Made by a program: the position numbers and the translations under genes. Positions 7,902 through 15,554 of a DNA stretch of 19,924 nt are shown piece after piece (position 1 is the stretch's first letter; each line of letters begins with the position of its first letter). The DNA comes from Firm-08 sp045546995. Its GTDB lineage: Bacteria; Bacillota; Clostridia; Oscillospirales; QAKW01. The notes under the pieces were generated by a model. The model saw only the letters and a program-made list of their open reading frames with translations. It was not told the origin of the DNA and made no database searches. The stretch spans positions 1-19,924 of the forward strand of contig JAZQDW010000033.1 in the NCBI GenBank assembly GCA_045546995.1, read 5' to 3'.

Positions 7902-7914
7902 GGTGCATCCTTTT
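7889..7914 (+). terminator. Rho-independent terminator of the SLH-glxK-trmO operon
   Basis: GGATGCACC (7889-7897) and GGTGCATCC (7902-7910) form a perfect 9-bp GC-rich stem with loop CTAA, followed by TTTTGTTG. The trmO stop codon TAA is within the loop, so a terminating ribosome would cover the hairpin. Confidence 0.85.
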
Positions 7915-7915
7915 G

Positions 7916-7944
7916 TTGACTTTGGCGTTATTATATTATAAAAT
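7916..7944 (+). promoter_or_regulatory. Promoter of the pseudouridine synthase-polA-rimI-tsaD operon
   Basis: TTGACT at 7916-7921 and TAAAAT at 7939-7944 are spaced 17 bp apart. It starts within two bases of the upstream terminator stem's T-run. An alternative -10, TATAAA at 7937, would leave a 15-bp spacer. Confidence 0.6.
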
Positions 7945-7974
7945 ATTAGTTAAAGATATTTTTGGAGTGTTTGG

Positions 7975-8904
7975 ATGTATCAGGTACGCAAGCTGGAATA
8001 TATTATTGATGAACAGTGGGATGGCGAGACGGTAAAGGCCTTTTTACGGCATAAAGGTTTTTCTGCCCGTGTGATCAGTGGATTGAAGAAAAATCCAAAG
8101 GGCATTTGTATCGGCAATAAGAAAGTGACGGTGTTGAAAACACTGCACTTGGGAGATCTGCTGATCATTCGTATACGAAATCGTCCGGAGGATGAGGCAG
8201 AAAATCAGATTCACCCCACCGATATTCCGGTGTCTGTTTTATATGAGGATGAGGATATTGCCGTAGTAAATAAGCCGGCGGATCTTCCGACGCATACGGC
8301 TCAGAATAATCATGATCATACGCTGGGCAATGCGATGGCCTATCATTGGCAACAACAAAACAAACGCTATATTTACCGTCCGGTCAGCCGGCTGGATAAG
8401 GATACGACGGGCGTGCTGATCGTGGCAAAAAATGCACACGCCGCCGGGGTACTGGGCGGCGCCTTAAAGAAACGGGAGATTTGCAGAAGATATATTGCTC
8501 TCGTCAGCGGGCGACTGGAGGGCGAGGGTACAATTGACCGGCCCATTTTGCGATGCGAAGATTCGATTATTAAACGTCGAGTCGGAACGAAAGAACAGGA
8601 AAACGAGCAAACAAAGGCGATTACAAATTATAAGGTTTTGCAGGCGGGTGACGATTATTCTGTGGTACTTTTGAAACTTGATACCGGTCGGACACATCAA
8701 ATTCGGGTGCATATGGCTTCCATTGGTCATCCTCTATGTGGAGATTGGCTGTATGGGCGCGAAAACGAGCTTACAGACCGCCCGGCGCTCCACTCTTATG
8801 ATGTTTTGCTCTTTCATCCGATTGGCGGTAAAAAGATGAGATTTGTGGCTGATGTTCCGGAAGATATGATGCAATATATTACTGTGGATTTGTCGGAGGT
8901 GTAA
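7975..8904 (+). CDS. RluA-family RNA pseudouridine synthase
   Basis: This 309-aa enzyme isomerises uridine to pseudouridine in structured RNA, most likely 23S rRNA. Residues 1-70 form a degenerate S4-like RNA-binding region. The catalytic domain follows, with VVNKPADLPTH (97-107) and the key SRLDKDTTG motif, which puts the catalytic aspartate at D141. LDTGRTHQIRVHMASIGHPLCGD near the C-terminus is the second RluA signature. RluC/RluD members act on large-subunit rRNA, but the exact site cannot be read from sequence. The ATG has GGAG at 7964-7967. The gene opens the operon and its stop is one base before the polA start codon. Confidence 0.9.
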   Translation: MYQVRKLEYIIDEQWDGETVKAFLRHKGFSARVISGLKKNPKGICIGNKKVTVLKTLHLGDLLIIRIRNRPEDEAENQIHPTDIPVSVLYEDEDIAVVNKPADLPTHTAQNNHDHTLGNAMAYHWQQQNKRYIYRPVSRLDKDTTGVLIVAKNAHAAGVLGGALKKREICRRYIALVSGRLEGEGTIDRPILRCEDSIIKRRVGTKEQENEQTKAITNYKVLQAGDDYSVVLLKLDTGRTHQIRVHMASIGHPLCGDWLYGRENELTDRPALHSYDVLLFHPIGGKKMRFVADVPEDMMQYITVDLSEV

Positions 8905-8905
8905 A

Positions 8906-11428
8906 ATGAAATTATTGGTTTTTGACGGAAATTCTATTATAAATCGTGCCTATTACGCCATTCGTGGGTTGATGACCAAGGATGGGTTTGCCACCAACGG
9001 TATCTATGGATTTTTGAAACTGTATGAAAAGTATTTTGATCTTGTCAAACCGGACTTGGTTGCAGTGACCTTTGATCTGCGCGCCAAAACCTTTCGCCAC
9101 AAGATGTACGATGAGTACAAGGCGCAGCGAAAAGGAATGCCGGAGGATCTGGCGGCACAAATGGAGCCGCTGAAAAGCATACTGCGCGCAATGAACGTGT
9201 GCATTCTGGAAAAGGAAGGATATGAGGCGGATGACCTGATCGGAACTCTGGCCGCCTTTGCGTCAAAAAAGCAGTACGAATGTTATATTGTATCCGGTGA
9301 TCGCGATGATTTTCAATTGGTAAACGAATATACTACGTTATTATTGCCTGTTACCCAAAAAGGATCAAGTGAAACGGTGACGGTTACGCCACGCTATATT
9401 TTTGACAAATACGGATTGAACCCTGCCCAGATGATTGAACTGAAAGCGATTATGGGGGATACCTCTGATAATATCAAGGGTGTGCCCGGTATTGGTGAAA
9501 AAGGCGCTTTAGATCTGATTTTGCGGTTCGGATCGCTGGACGGTGTGTATGAAAACATCGATAGTGACCAGATCAAAAAAGGCGTGCGTGAAAAGTTGAT
9601 CGTTGGTCGCGAAATGGCATACCTGTCTCACAAACTGGCTCAAATTTGTTGTGAGGTGCCCGTAGATATATCCGAGGAATTGCTGGCTGTCCGGGAAGCG
9701 GACGGTAAGGCTCTTTCCGATTTGTTGTTGCAATATGAGCTTACCAGCTTGCTGAAAATTCTGGGTGTTTCCGAAACGGTCGAAAAACCGATTGTCAAAT
9801 TGTATTCGGATGTTTCTTTGGATGAATGCGCTGAGTATTGCCGTGAGAACGGTATGTATTTTACGTATTCAATTTCAGAAAACGGTATTGCGGGAAACGT
9901 TGTATATCAGGATGGTATATGTGAGTTTTCGGATATTTTACCGTTGCTTACGGATGAATGGATACGCAAGATTACATTTGATGCCAAGGCATTGTATACG
10001 TACTTGCTGGATCGTGATATGGCGCCCTATGAGCCATATTATGACGTTATGGTGGCACAATACGTGCTGGACAGCACCATGTCCGGTTATGGGCAAAAAA
10101 ACGTTTTAAATCGCGTTTTACAGCGCGAAGCGGAAACGGATGCTGAATTTACGTCCGCTATGCCGGAACTCTATCGTTGGCAGCAGGAAAAAATTGAAGA
10201 GCGTGGCCAAAGGGAACTGCTATATAATATTGAATTTCCACTGACGTTGGTGTTGGCGGATATGGAGCGTGTCGGTTTTAAGGTCGACCGCCAACGCTTG
10301 TTGGAATACAGTGAAAAAATTACGAAAAAAACAGCGGAATTGGTTTGTCGGATCATTGAACTTGCCGGTGAAGAGTTTAACGTTAATTCGCCCAAACAAT
10401 TGGGATTAATTTTGTTTGAAAAATTACAGTTAAAGCCGGCCAAAAAGACAAAAAGCGGCTATTCCACCAATGTGGATGCCCTTGAAAAGGTGGCGCAGGC
10501 GCATCCGATTGTTCCTATGGTGCTGGAATATCGAAAGTATGCAAAACTCAAATCAACGTATTGTGACGGGTTGCTGAATTTGTTGGACGATGAACAAAAA
10601 ATTCATACCTCTTTTCAGCAGACGGTTACACATACGGGACGAATTTCTTCCACAGAACCGAATTTGCAAAACATCCCCGTGCGCACGGATATCGGCAGGG
10701 AATTGCGGGCGATGTTTGTGGCATCGGATGAAGATAAGATTCTGGTTGATGCTGACTATTCGCAGATTGAACTGCGCGTACTGGCTCATATTGCAAATGA
10801 TGAAAATATGCTGGAGGGTTTTCGACAGGGTGCAGATATTCACACTTCTACTGCCGCCCGTGTGTTTGACGTACCTATTGAAAACGTAACTGAATCAATG
10901 CGCAGAGCTGCCAAGGCGGTGAATTTCGGTATTGTTTACGGCATATCTGATTTTTCACTGGCGCAGGATATTCACGTGACCAAAAAAGAGGCAAAGGCAT
11001 ATATTGAGAACTATCTTGCCGAATACAGCGGTGTTAAGCGCTATATGGAGGAGACGGTCGCTTTTGGTAAAGAGCACGGATACGTGCGTACTATTTTCGG
11101 ACGTCGCAGAGAACTGCCTGAACTGTCCTCCTCCAATTTTGTCATGCGTTCTTTTGGCGAACGGGTGGCAATGAATACACCGATTCAGGGAAGCGCCGCA
11201 GATATTATTAAAATTGCGATGGTCAATATATTTAATCGCATGAAAAATGAGGGGCTTGCGGCAAAACTGATTTTGCAGGTTCACGATGAGTTGATTATTG
11301 AGGCTCCGAAAAGTGAGATGGACGTGGTTTGCCGGTTGTTGAGCGAGGAAATGGAAAACGCTGCGCAATTGAAAGTTAGATTGATTGCCGACGTTCATTG
11401 CGGAGAGAGTTGGTATGATTGTAAATGA
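8906..11428 (+). CDS. polA: DNA polymerase I, with 5'-3' exonuclease and degenerate 3'-5' exonuclease domain
   Basis: This 840-aa polymerase fills gaps, removes Okazaki RNA primers and acts in excision repair. Residues 1-290 are the 5' nuclease (DGNSIINRAYYA, EADDLIGT, SGDRDDFQL, GVPGIGEKGA helix-hairpin-helix). Residues 295-430 occupy the 3'-5' exonuclease fold. They read YFTYSISENG where active enzymes have the DxE metal ligands and keep only a D359-like residue, so proofreading is probably lost, as in Taq and Bacillus enzymes. The polymerase domain has motif A with DADYSQIELR (D617), motif B with RRAAKAVNFGIVYG (K670, F674, Y678), and motif C QVHDE (D794). GGAGG precedes the ATG by 6 nt. 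The gene overlaps rimI by 14 nt, which suggests coupling. Confidence 0.97.
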   Translation: MKLLVFDGNSIINRAYYAIRGLMTKDGFATNGIYGFLKLYEKYFDLVKPDLVAVTFDLRAKTFRHKMYDEYKAQRKGMPEDLAAQMEPLKSILRAMNVCILEKEGYEADDLIGTLAAFASKKQYECYIVSGDRDDFQLVNEYTTLLLPVTQKGSSETVTVTPRYIFDKYGLNPAQMIELKAIMGDTSDNIKGVPGIGEKGALDLILRFGSLDGVYENIDSDQIKKGVREKLIVGREMAYLSHKLAQICCEVPVDISEELLAVREADGKALSDLLLQYELTSLLKILGVSETVEKPIVKLYSDVSLDECAEYCRENGMYFTYSISENGIAGNVVYQDGICEFSDILPLLTDEWIRKITFDAKALYTYLLDRDMAPYEPYYDVMVAQYVLDSTMSGYGQKNVLNRVLQREAETDAEFTSAMPELYRWQQEKIEERGQRELLYNIEFPLTLVLADMERVGFKVDRQRLLEYSEKITKKTAELVCRIIELAGEEFNVNSPKQLGLILFEKLQLKPAKKTKSGYSTNVDALEKVAQAHPIVPMVLEYRKYAKLKSTYCDGLLNLLDDEQKIHTSFQQTVTHTGRISSTEPNLQNIPVRTDIGRELRAMFVASDEDKILVDADYSQIELRVLAHIANDENMLEGFRQGADIHTSTAARVFDVPIENVTESMRRAAKAVNFGIVYGISDFSLAQDIHVTKKEAKAYIENYLAEYSGVKRYMEETVAFGKEHGYVRTIFGRRRELPELSSSNFVMRSFGERVAMNTPIQGSAADIIKIAMVNIFNRMKNEGLAAKLILQVHDELIIEAPKSEMDVVCRLLSEEMENAAQLKVRLIADVHCGESWYDCK

Positions 11429-11870
11429 TCTTATAATTGATAAGATGCGCACGGAGGATATTTCCGTTATTGCGGCTGCTGAGAAGCGGCATTTTTCAAC
11501 ACCCTGGACGGAGCGGGAACTGCAGGCACATCTGGATGGTGAAACCACTGTGTTTTGGGTGGCTCGACTTGGAGAAACCGTTGTCGGGTATTTGGGACGC
11601 AATCATAGCTTTGAAACCATGGATATTTTAACGATCTGTGTGTTGGAGGATTATCGCAGAGCAGGCATTGGCCGTGCTTTGCTATCATTTTTAGAGCAGG
11701 AAGCGGCTGAAAAATGCGTTCAGCGCATTTTGTTAGAGGTGCGCCCGAGCAATAACAAGGCCAAAAGCCTATACGAGCAATTTGGCTATACGCTTTTGCA
11801 CGTGAGGAAAAAGTATTATACCGACCCTGTGGAGGATGCGCTGATAATGCAAAAGGAGATAGAGCATTGA
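11415..11870 (+). CDS. rimI: GNAT acetyltransferase RimI (ribosomal protein bS18 N-alpha-acetyltransferase type)
   Basis: This 151-aa protein has the GNAT acetyl-CoA loop RRAGIGRA (81-88), preceded by the LTICVLEDYR strand, and the RimI hallmarks LLEVRPSNNKAKSLYEQFGY (106-125). In its family it acetylates the alpha-amino group of ribosomal protein S18 and sometimes other proteins. The ATG at 11415 lies inside the end of polA (14-nt overlap) with GGAGAG at 11402-11407. An in-frame ATG at 11385 lacks such a site and would add a tail unlike the family. RimI genes next to tsaD are common in Bacillota, which supports the assignment over a generic GNAT. Its target in this organism is inferred. Confidence 0.9.
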   Translation: MIVNDLIIDKMRTEDISVIAAAEKRHFSTPWTERELQAHLDGETTVFWVARLGETVVGYLGRNHSFETMDILTICVLEDYRRAGIGRALLSFLEQEAAEKCVQRILLEVRPSNNKAKSLYEQFGYTLLHVRKKYYTDPVEDALIMQKEIEH

Positions 11871-12883
11871 AAATATTGGCTATTGAAACGTCTTGCGATG
11901 AAACTGCGGCAGCAGTTGTGGCAGATGGACGAGAGATTCTGAGTAACGTAGTATACAGTCAAATAGAGATTCATAAGGAATATGGCGGTGTGGTACCGGA
12001 AATTGCCTCCCGATATCATATAGAAAAAATTTCTTTGATCGTTGAGCAGGCACTGCAGGAAAGCGGATGTACGATCGATGATATCGATGCAATTGCGGCA
12101 ACGGCGGCACCCGGATTGATCGGTGCACTGTTGGTTGGGCTGAATTTTGCCAAATCCTTTGCTTTTCGTCATCATAAGCCGTTTATTCCGGTGCACCATC
12201 TTCGTGGGCATATTGCGGCAAACTATCTGGCTCACAGCGAATTACAGCCTCCGTTTCTTGCGTTGGTTGTGTCCGGCGGGCATTCTCATATCGTAGCGGC
12301 GGATGATTATACTGATTTTCGGGTGATCGGCAAGACCCGTGATGATGCGGCAGGTGAGGCGTTTGACAAAGGTGCGCGCGTGTTGGGACTGCCGTATCCC
12401 GGCGGTGTACATATGGATCGGCTGGCACAGCAAGGCGATATGACTGCAATAAAGTTTCCCCAGGTTAATTTTGAGGATGCTCCGTATGATTTCAGTTTTT
12501 CCGGGGTCAAGACCTCTATCGTTAATTTTGTTCATCAATGTGAAATGAAGAAACAGACGTATGCGGCGGCAGACGTGGCCGCCGGTTATATGTATGCGAT
12601 CACAGAGGTGCTTTGTGAGAAATTTGAGGCTGCCGCCAGATCTTTGGGCTATAAAAAATTGGTTGTGGCCGGCGGCGTAAGCGCTAACTCCATGTTGCGC
12701 AATAAACTTGAAAAAATGGCAAAAAATAACGGATTTGAGTTGTATGCACCGCCTCTTTCGCTTTGCGGTGATAATGCGGCTATGATTGCGGCACAGGCAT
12801 TTTTTGAGTATCAAAAAGGGCATATTGGAGATTGGTCTCAAAATGCAAAACCGTCTATGCCGATAGATGATGATTTTATGTAA
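11867..12883 (+). CDS. tsaD: tRNA N6-adenosine threonylcarbamoyltransferase TsaD
   Basis: This 338-aa ASKHA-fold protein (Kae1/YgjD family) transfers the threonylcarbamoyl group from TC-AMP to A37 of tRNAs reading ANN codons, working with TsaB and TsaE, which are not in this window. Visible marks are AIETSCDETAAAVV (5-18), YGGVVPEIASR (39-49), the metal-binding HHLRGH with H111 and H115, SGGHSH (136-141), and CGDNAAMIAAQA with the conserved aspartate near residue 300. The start is TTG at 11867, overlapping the rimI TGA stop by four bases (TTGA), with AAAAGGAGAT at 11851-11860. A non-ATG start at a stop-start overlap suggests coupled, moderate expression. Length is normal. It is the last gene of the operon, with no strong terminator directly after it. 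Confidence 0.96.
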   Translation: MKILAIETSCDETAAAVVADGREILSNVVYSQIEIHKEYGGVVPEIASRYHIEKISLIVEQALQESGCTIDDIDAIAATAAPGLIGALLVGLNFAKSFAFRHHKPFIPVHHLRGHIAANYLAHSELQPPFLALVVSGGHSHIVAADDYTDFRVIGKTRDDAAGEAFDKGARVLGLPYPGGVHMDRLAQQGDMTAIKFPQVNFEDAPYDFSFSGVKTSIVNFVHQCEMKKQTYAAADVAAGYMYAITEVLCEKFEAAARSLGYKKLVVAGGVSANSMLRNKLEKMAKNNGFELYAPPLSLCGDNAAMIAAQAFFEYQKGHIGDWSQNAKPSMPIDDDFM

Positions 12884-12927
12884 ACCAATTGAATAAAAAC
12901 TTGTTTTTAAAACTATCGTTTGCGAGT

Positions 12928-13012
12928 TGTGTATAATTTGACAAAATACGCTAAAACCGTTGCGGGACATAAAGTGGCCCCCTGTGGAAAAGTCTGTGGA
13001 AAATGTGAATAA
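12928..13012 (-). promoter_or_regulatory. Cluster of four DnaA-box-like 9-mers in one orientation
   Basis: Read on the minus strand, TTATACACA (12928-12936), TTTTCCACA (12983-12991), TTTTCCACA (12995-13003) and TTATTCACA (13004-13012) all match the DnaA consensus TTWTNCACA. Two of them match the stricter TTATNCACA. The last three are packed within 30 bp. AT-rich sequence lies on both sides. DnaA binding itself is an inference. Confidence 0.55.
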
Positions 13013-13063
13013 AGTGTTTTGCTTTACATTATTTGCCTGAATTATGTATACGTTTTTCCTTGT

Positions 13064-13091
13064 AACAAGTTTTGTGTTTTCTCATAGAATG
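13064..13091 (+). promoter_or_regulatory. Possible SigK-like promoter of the miniprotein gene
   Basis: AAC at 13064-13066, a 16-bp spacer and CATAGAATG at 13083-13091 resemble the mother-cell SigK pattern mAC-N16-CATAnnnTA, with one mismatch at the last base. It would start transcription about 25-30 nt before the ATG at 13124. Such short degenerate motifs occur by chance, and no clear sigma-A promoter was found here. Confidence 0.3.
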
Positions 13092-13123
13092 TAATGATCT
13101 TACATTTGGGAGGAGCGAAATTA

Positions 13124-13237
13124 ATGGGCTGCAATTGTCTGAGAAATCTCTTTGATTGTGATACCTTGACGGTCATCGTTTTGATCCTTGCAATTCTGAT
13201 GATTTGCAATAGCTGCAATCACGATCATTGCTGCTGA
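13124..13237 (+). CDS. Cysteine-rich single-helix miniprotein, 37 aa
   Basis: This short frame, easily missed by gene callers, encodes 37 residues. Seven are cysteines (3, 5, 12, 28, 31, 36, 37), and two histidines lie near the C-terminus (HDHCC). Residues about 15-27 are a hydrophobic segment long enough to touch or cross a membrane. GGGAGGAG at 13108-13114 lies 9 nt before the ATG, and a very strong terminator begins directly after the stop, so it has a complete gene unit. I do not recognise a family. Possible roles are a metal-binding membrane peptide or a disulphide-rich spore-coat component, the latter because of the SigK-like motif upstream. Both are inference. It is downstream of tsaD and could also be reached by read-through. 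Confidence 0.65.
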   Translation: MGCNCLRNLFDCDTLTVIVLILAILMICNSCNHDHCC

Positions 13238-13278
13238 AAAAAACAACCGGGTCACCATGGGTGACCCGGTTGTTTTTT
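13238..13278. terminator. Strong bidirectional Rho-independent terminator
   Basis: A perfect 19-bp stem with loop ATG: six A, CAACCGGGTCACC, then the complement ending in six T. It can end transcripts from the miniprotein/tsaD side. Read on the minus strand it also has a U-run, so it ends the converging topoisomerase operon whose stop is at 13317. Confidence 0.95.
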
Positions 13279-13316
13279 ATTTGGGTGAGTTATACTGTGC
13301 TTAGTTTGACACTTCA

Positions 13317-15542
13317 TCATTCGTCAAATAAACCGATTTGTTGTTCGCCGCTGTCTTGCTCTTTTAAAAGATGGCCGACAGCAGGGATGTTTTTGGTGCG
13401 ATAATAGGAAATGTTTTTGATTTTGGTGCCGGCAAGTAATTCAACCTTGTACAGTTTGTGGCGTCCTTTTTGTATCATTACGTTAACGCCGATGCTGTTT
13501 TTGGTACTTTTTGGTGCAATTAAAGCGGTATTTACGATCAGCACTTTGTTATTGGTGGAAGTAAGTGCAATATCAGTATCTTCCGTCAGATGGATGGCGG
13601 CTGCAAGCGGAATCTTATCCGAATAGGCGTTGATCAATCGTTTACGGTTGGTGACGGTTTTGTACGTCTCAAAAGAAATCTTGGCGGCTTTGCCGTTTTC
13701 AAAGCAAAACAGCATATATCCGCCATAATTACCGGCAATGGTCATATATACGACGTTTTCGCCGTTTTCCATTCCCAACTTCGCCGGCAGATAATCACCC
13801 AGAGCACTGGCTTTTGTGTCGGCAAAATCGTATACCTTGGCTTTATAGCAATTTTGTTGGTTTGTAAAGAAGAGCAGTTCTTCCTTGTTGGTGGTTTCGA
13901 TCGTCTGGAACAGTGAGTCACCGTCTTTGAATTTTTGCTCGCTGTACATACGCAGGGAATTGGGTGTGATTTTCTTGAAATAACTCTCCTTGGACAGGAA
14001 CAACGTTACGGGATAATCCTCGATATGCTCTTCCGTATCGATCTCTACGATCTCATCCTCGTATATGATTTCGGTCTTTCTGGGAGCGCCATATTGCTTT
14101 TGAATCCGCTTCATATCGTCGATGATCAGCCGATCGATTTTTGCCTTGCTCTTTAAAATGCCTTCCAGTGTTTCGATTTCTTGCTGCAGATCGGTTATAT
14201 CTTCCAAACGTTTGAGAATATACTCTCTGTTTAAATGCCTTAATTTGATTTCGGCAATATATTCGGCCTGAATTTTATCAATGGCAAAACCGATCATCAG
14301 GTTGGGGACAACCTCTTCTTCGTGCTCGGTTTCGCGGATGATCTTAATTGCCTTGTCGATATCCAGCAGGATCTTCTTCATGCCCAGCAGTAAGTGCAGG
14401 CGATTTTTTGCTTTTTCCAGCAAAAAGTAGGTGCGATTTTTGATGCATTCCCGGCGGAATCCCAGCCACTCTTCAATGATTTCTCTGATGCCTAAAACAC
14501 GGGGCGTGCCACCGATCAGAATATTGAAGTTACAACCGAAATTATCCTCCAGCGGCGTAGATTTAAACAGCTTTGCCATAACGATTTCCGGCTTGGTGCT
14601 GCGTTTAAATTCAATGTACAGCTTCAAACCGTGCTTGTCCGAAAGATCCTTTACGTCTGTGATTTCCTTCAATTTGCCGGCCTTGACCAGCTCGACGATT
14701 TTATCGTTGATGGCTTCGACTGTCGTGGTGTACGGGATTTCATCGACGATGATGGCGTTTGCCTTGGTATCGATGTGGTATTTGGCGCGCAATTTGATGG
14801 AACCTTTGCCGGTCTGATAAACTTGATCGATTTGCGATTGAGAATAAATGACTTGAGCGCCGGTGGAGAAATCCGGCGCGGGCATGGTCAACTTGAAGTC
14901 GTGTTCCGGATTTTTGATGTATTCAATTACTGAGGTACATACTTCATTAAGATTGAAGGAACAGATGTTGGACGCCATACCAACGGCAATGCCTTGATTG
15001 GGCGTGATCAATATGCTGGGGAAGGAGACGGGGAAAAGAGTGGGCTCTTTCATTGTGTTATCGTAATTGGGGACAAATTCAACCGTCTCTTTGTTGATGT
15101 CGTCAAAAAGCTCCTTGCAGATGGGGGCGAGTTTTGCTTCGGTATAACGGGCGGCGGCGTAGGCGGTGTCTCTGGAATAATGCTTACCAAAGTTACCCTT
15201 GGACTCGACCAGCGGGTGTAAAAGCGCCTGATGACCACGGGTCAGTCGGACCATTGTTTCGTAAATGGCTGCATCACCGTGAGGATTGAGTTTCATGGTT
15301 TCACCAACGATGTTGGCGGACTTTGTGGTTTCACCTGTTAATAGTCCCTTGAGATACATGGTATAAAGAAGCTTTCTGTGAGAAGGCTTCAACCCGTCGA
15401 TTTCAGGAATGGCGCGCGACAAAATAACACTGAGGGCGTAGGGCATATAATTGTCTTCCAGTGTTGTGATGATATTTTGTAAAATGGGCGGGGATTCGAC
15501 GTATTCCTTGCGCTCCACTTTCTTCTTTCTACTTTGTTTCAA
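13317..15542 (-). CDS. Type II topoisomerase A subunit, divergent GyrA/ParC family
   Basis: This 741-aa breakage-reunion subunit forms the covalent DNA link of an A2B2 type II topoisomerase. The catalytic pair is R132-Y133 in AAARYTEAKL, and LSRAIPEIDGLKP (41-53) and NPHGDAAIYE (86-95) mark the winged-helix core. A coiled-coil gate region follows (about 360-470), then a beta-pinwheel-like C-terminal domain (about 500-720). I see no GyrA box (QRRGGKG-type), so decatenation as in topoisomerase IV is more likely than supercoiling. The quinolone-contact serine position is A91 (E95 at the acidic position). The start is TTG at 15542, with GGAGAG at 15549-15554, 12 nt after the B-subunit gene. Two tandem TGA stops end the gene. 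It is probably a second topoisomerase beside canonical gyrase encoded elsewhere. Confidence 0.9.
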   Translation of the reverse strand: MKQSRKKKVERKEYVESPPILQNIITTLEDNYMPYALSVILSRAIPEIDGLKPSHRKLLYTMYLKGLLTGETTKSANIVGETMKLNPHGDAAIYETMVRLTRGHQALLHPLVESKGNFGKHYSRDTAYAAARYTEAKLAPICKELFDDINKETVEFVPNYDNTMKEPTLFPVSFPSILITPNQGIAVGMASNICSFNLNEVCTSVIEYIKNPEHDFKLTMPAPDFSTGAQVIYSQSQIDQVYQTGKGSIKLRAKYHIDTKANAIIVDEIPYTTTVEAINDKIVELVKAGKLKEITDVKDLSDKHGLKLYIEFKRSTKPEIVMAKLFKSTPLEDNFGCNFNILIGGTPRVLGIREIIEEWLGFRRECIKNRTYFLLEKAKNRLHLLLGMKKILLDIDKAIKIIRETEHEEEVVPNLMIGFAIDKIQAEYIAEIKLRHLNREYILKRLEDITDLQQEIETLEGILKSKAKIDRLIIDDMKRIQKQYGAPRKTEIIYEDEIVEIDTEEHIEDYPVTLFLSKESYFKKITPNSLRMYSEQKFKDGDSLFQTIETTNKEELLFFTNQQNCYKAKVYDFADTKASALGDYLPAKLGMENGENVVYMTIAGNYGGYMLFCFENGKAAKISFETYKTVTNRKRLINAYSDKIPLAAAIHLTEDTDIALTSTNNKVLIVNTALIAPKSTKNSIGVNVMIQKGRHKLYKVELLAGTKIKNISYYRTKNIPAVGHLLKEQDSGEQQIGLFDE

Positions 15543-15554
15543 AACATTCTCTCC

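Noticed and set aside
10955..11602. 215-codon minus-strand open frame opposite polA and rimI
   Set aside because: It spans two recognised genes on the opposite strand, and its sequence shows no family features.
12932..12943. TATAAT and TTGACA seen side by side after tsaD
   Set aside because: They are in the wrong order and without the needed spacing for a promoter; the nearest partners do not give 16-18 bp.
12242..12970. 242-codon open frame on the minus strand opposite tsaD
   Set aside because: It has no ribosome binding site, low-complexity basic composition, and covers a clearly coding tsaD on the other strand.
12884..13123. Main replication origin (oriC) because of DnaA boxes and AT-rich DNA
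   Set aside because: No dnaA, dnaN, recF or rpmH is nearby, and the flanking genes converge on the region instead of diverging. A secondary DnaA-binding cluster fits better.
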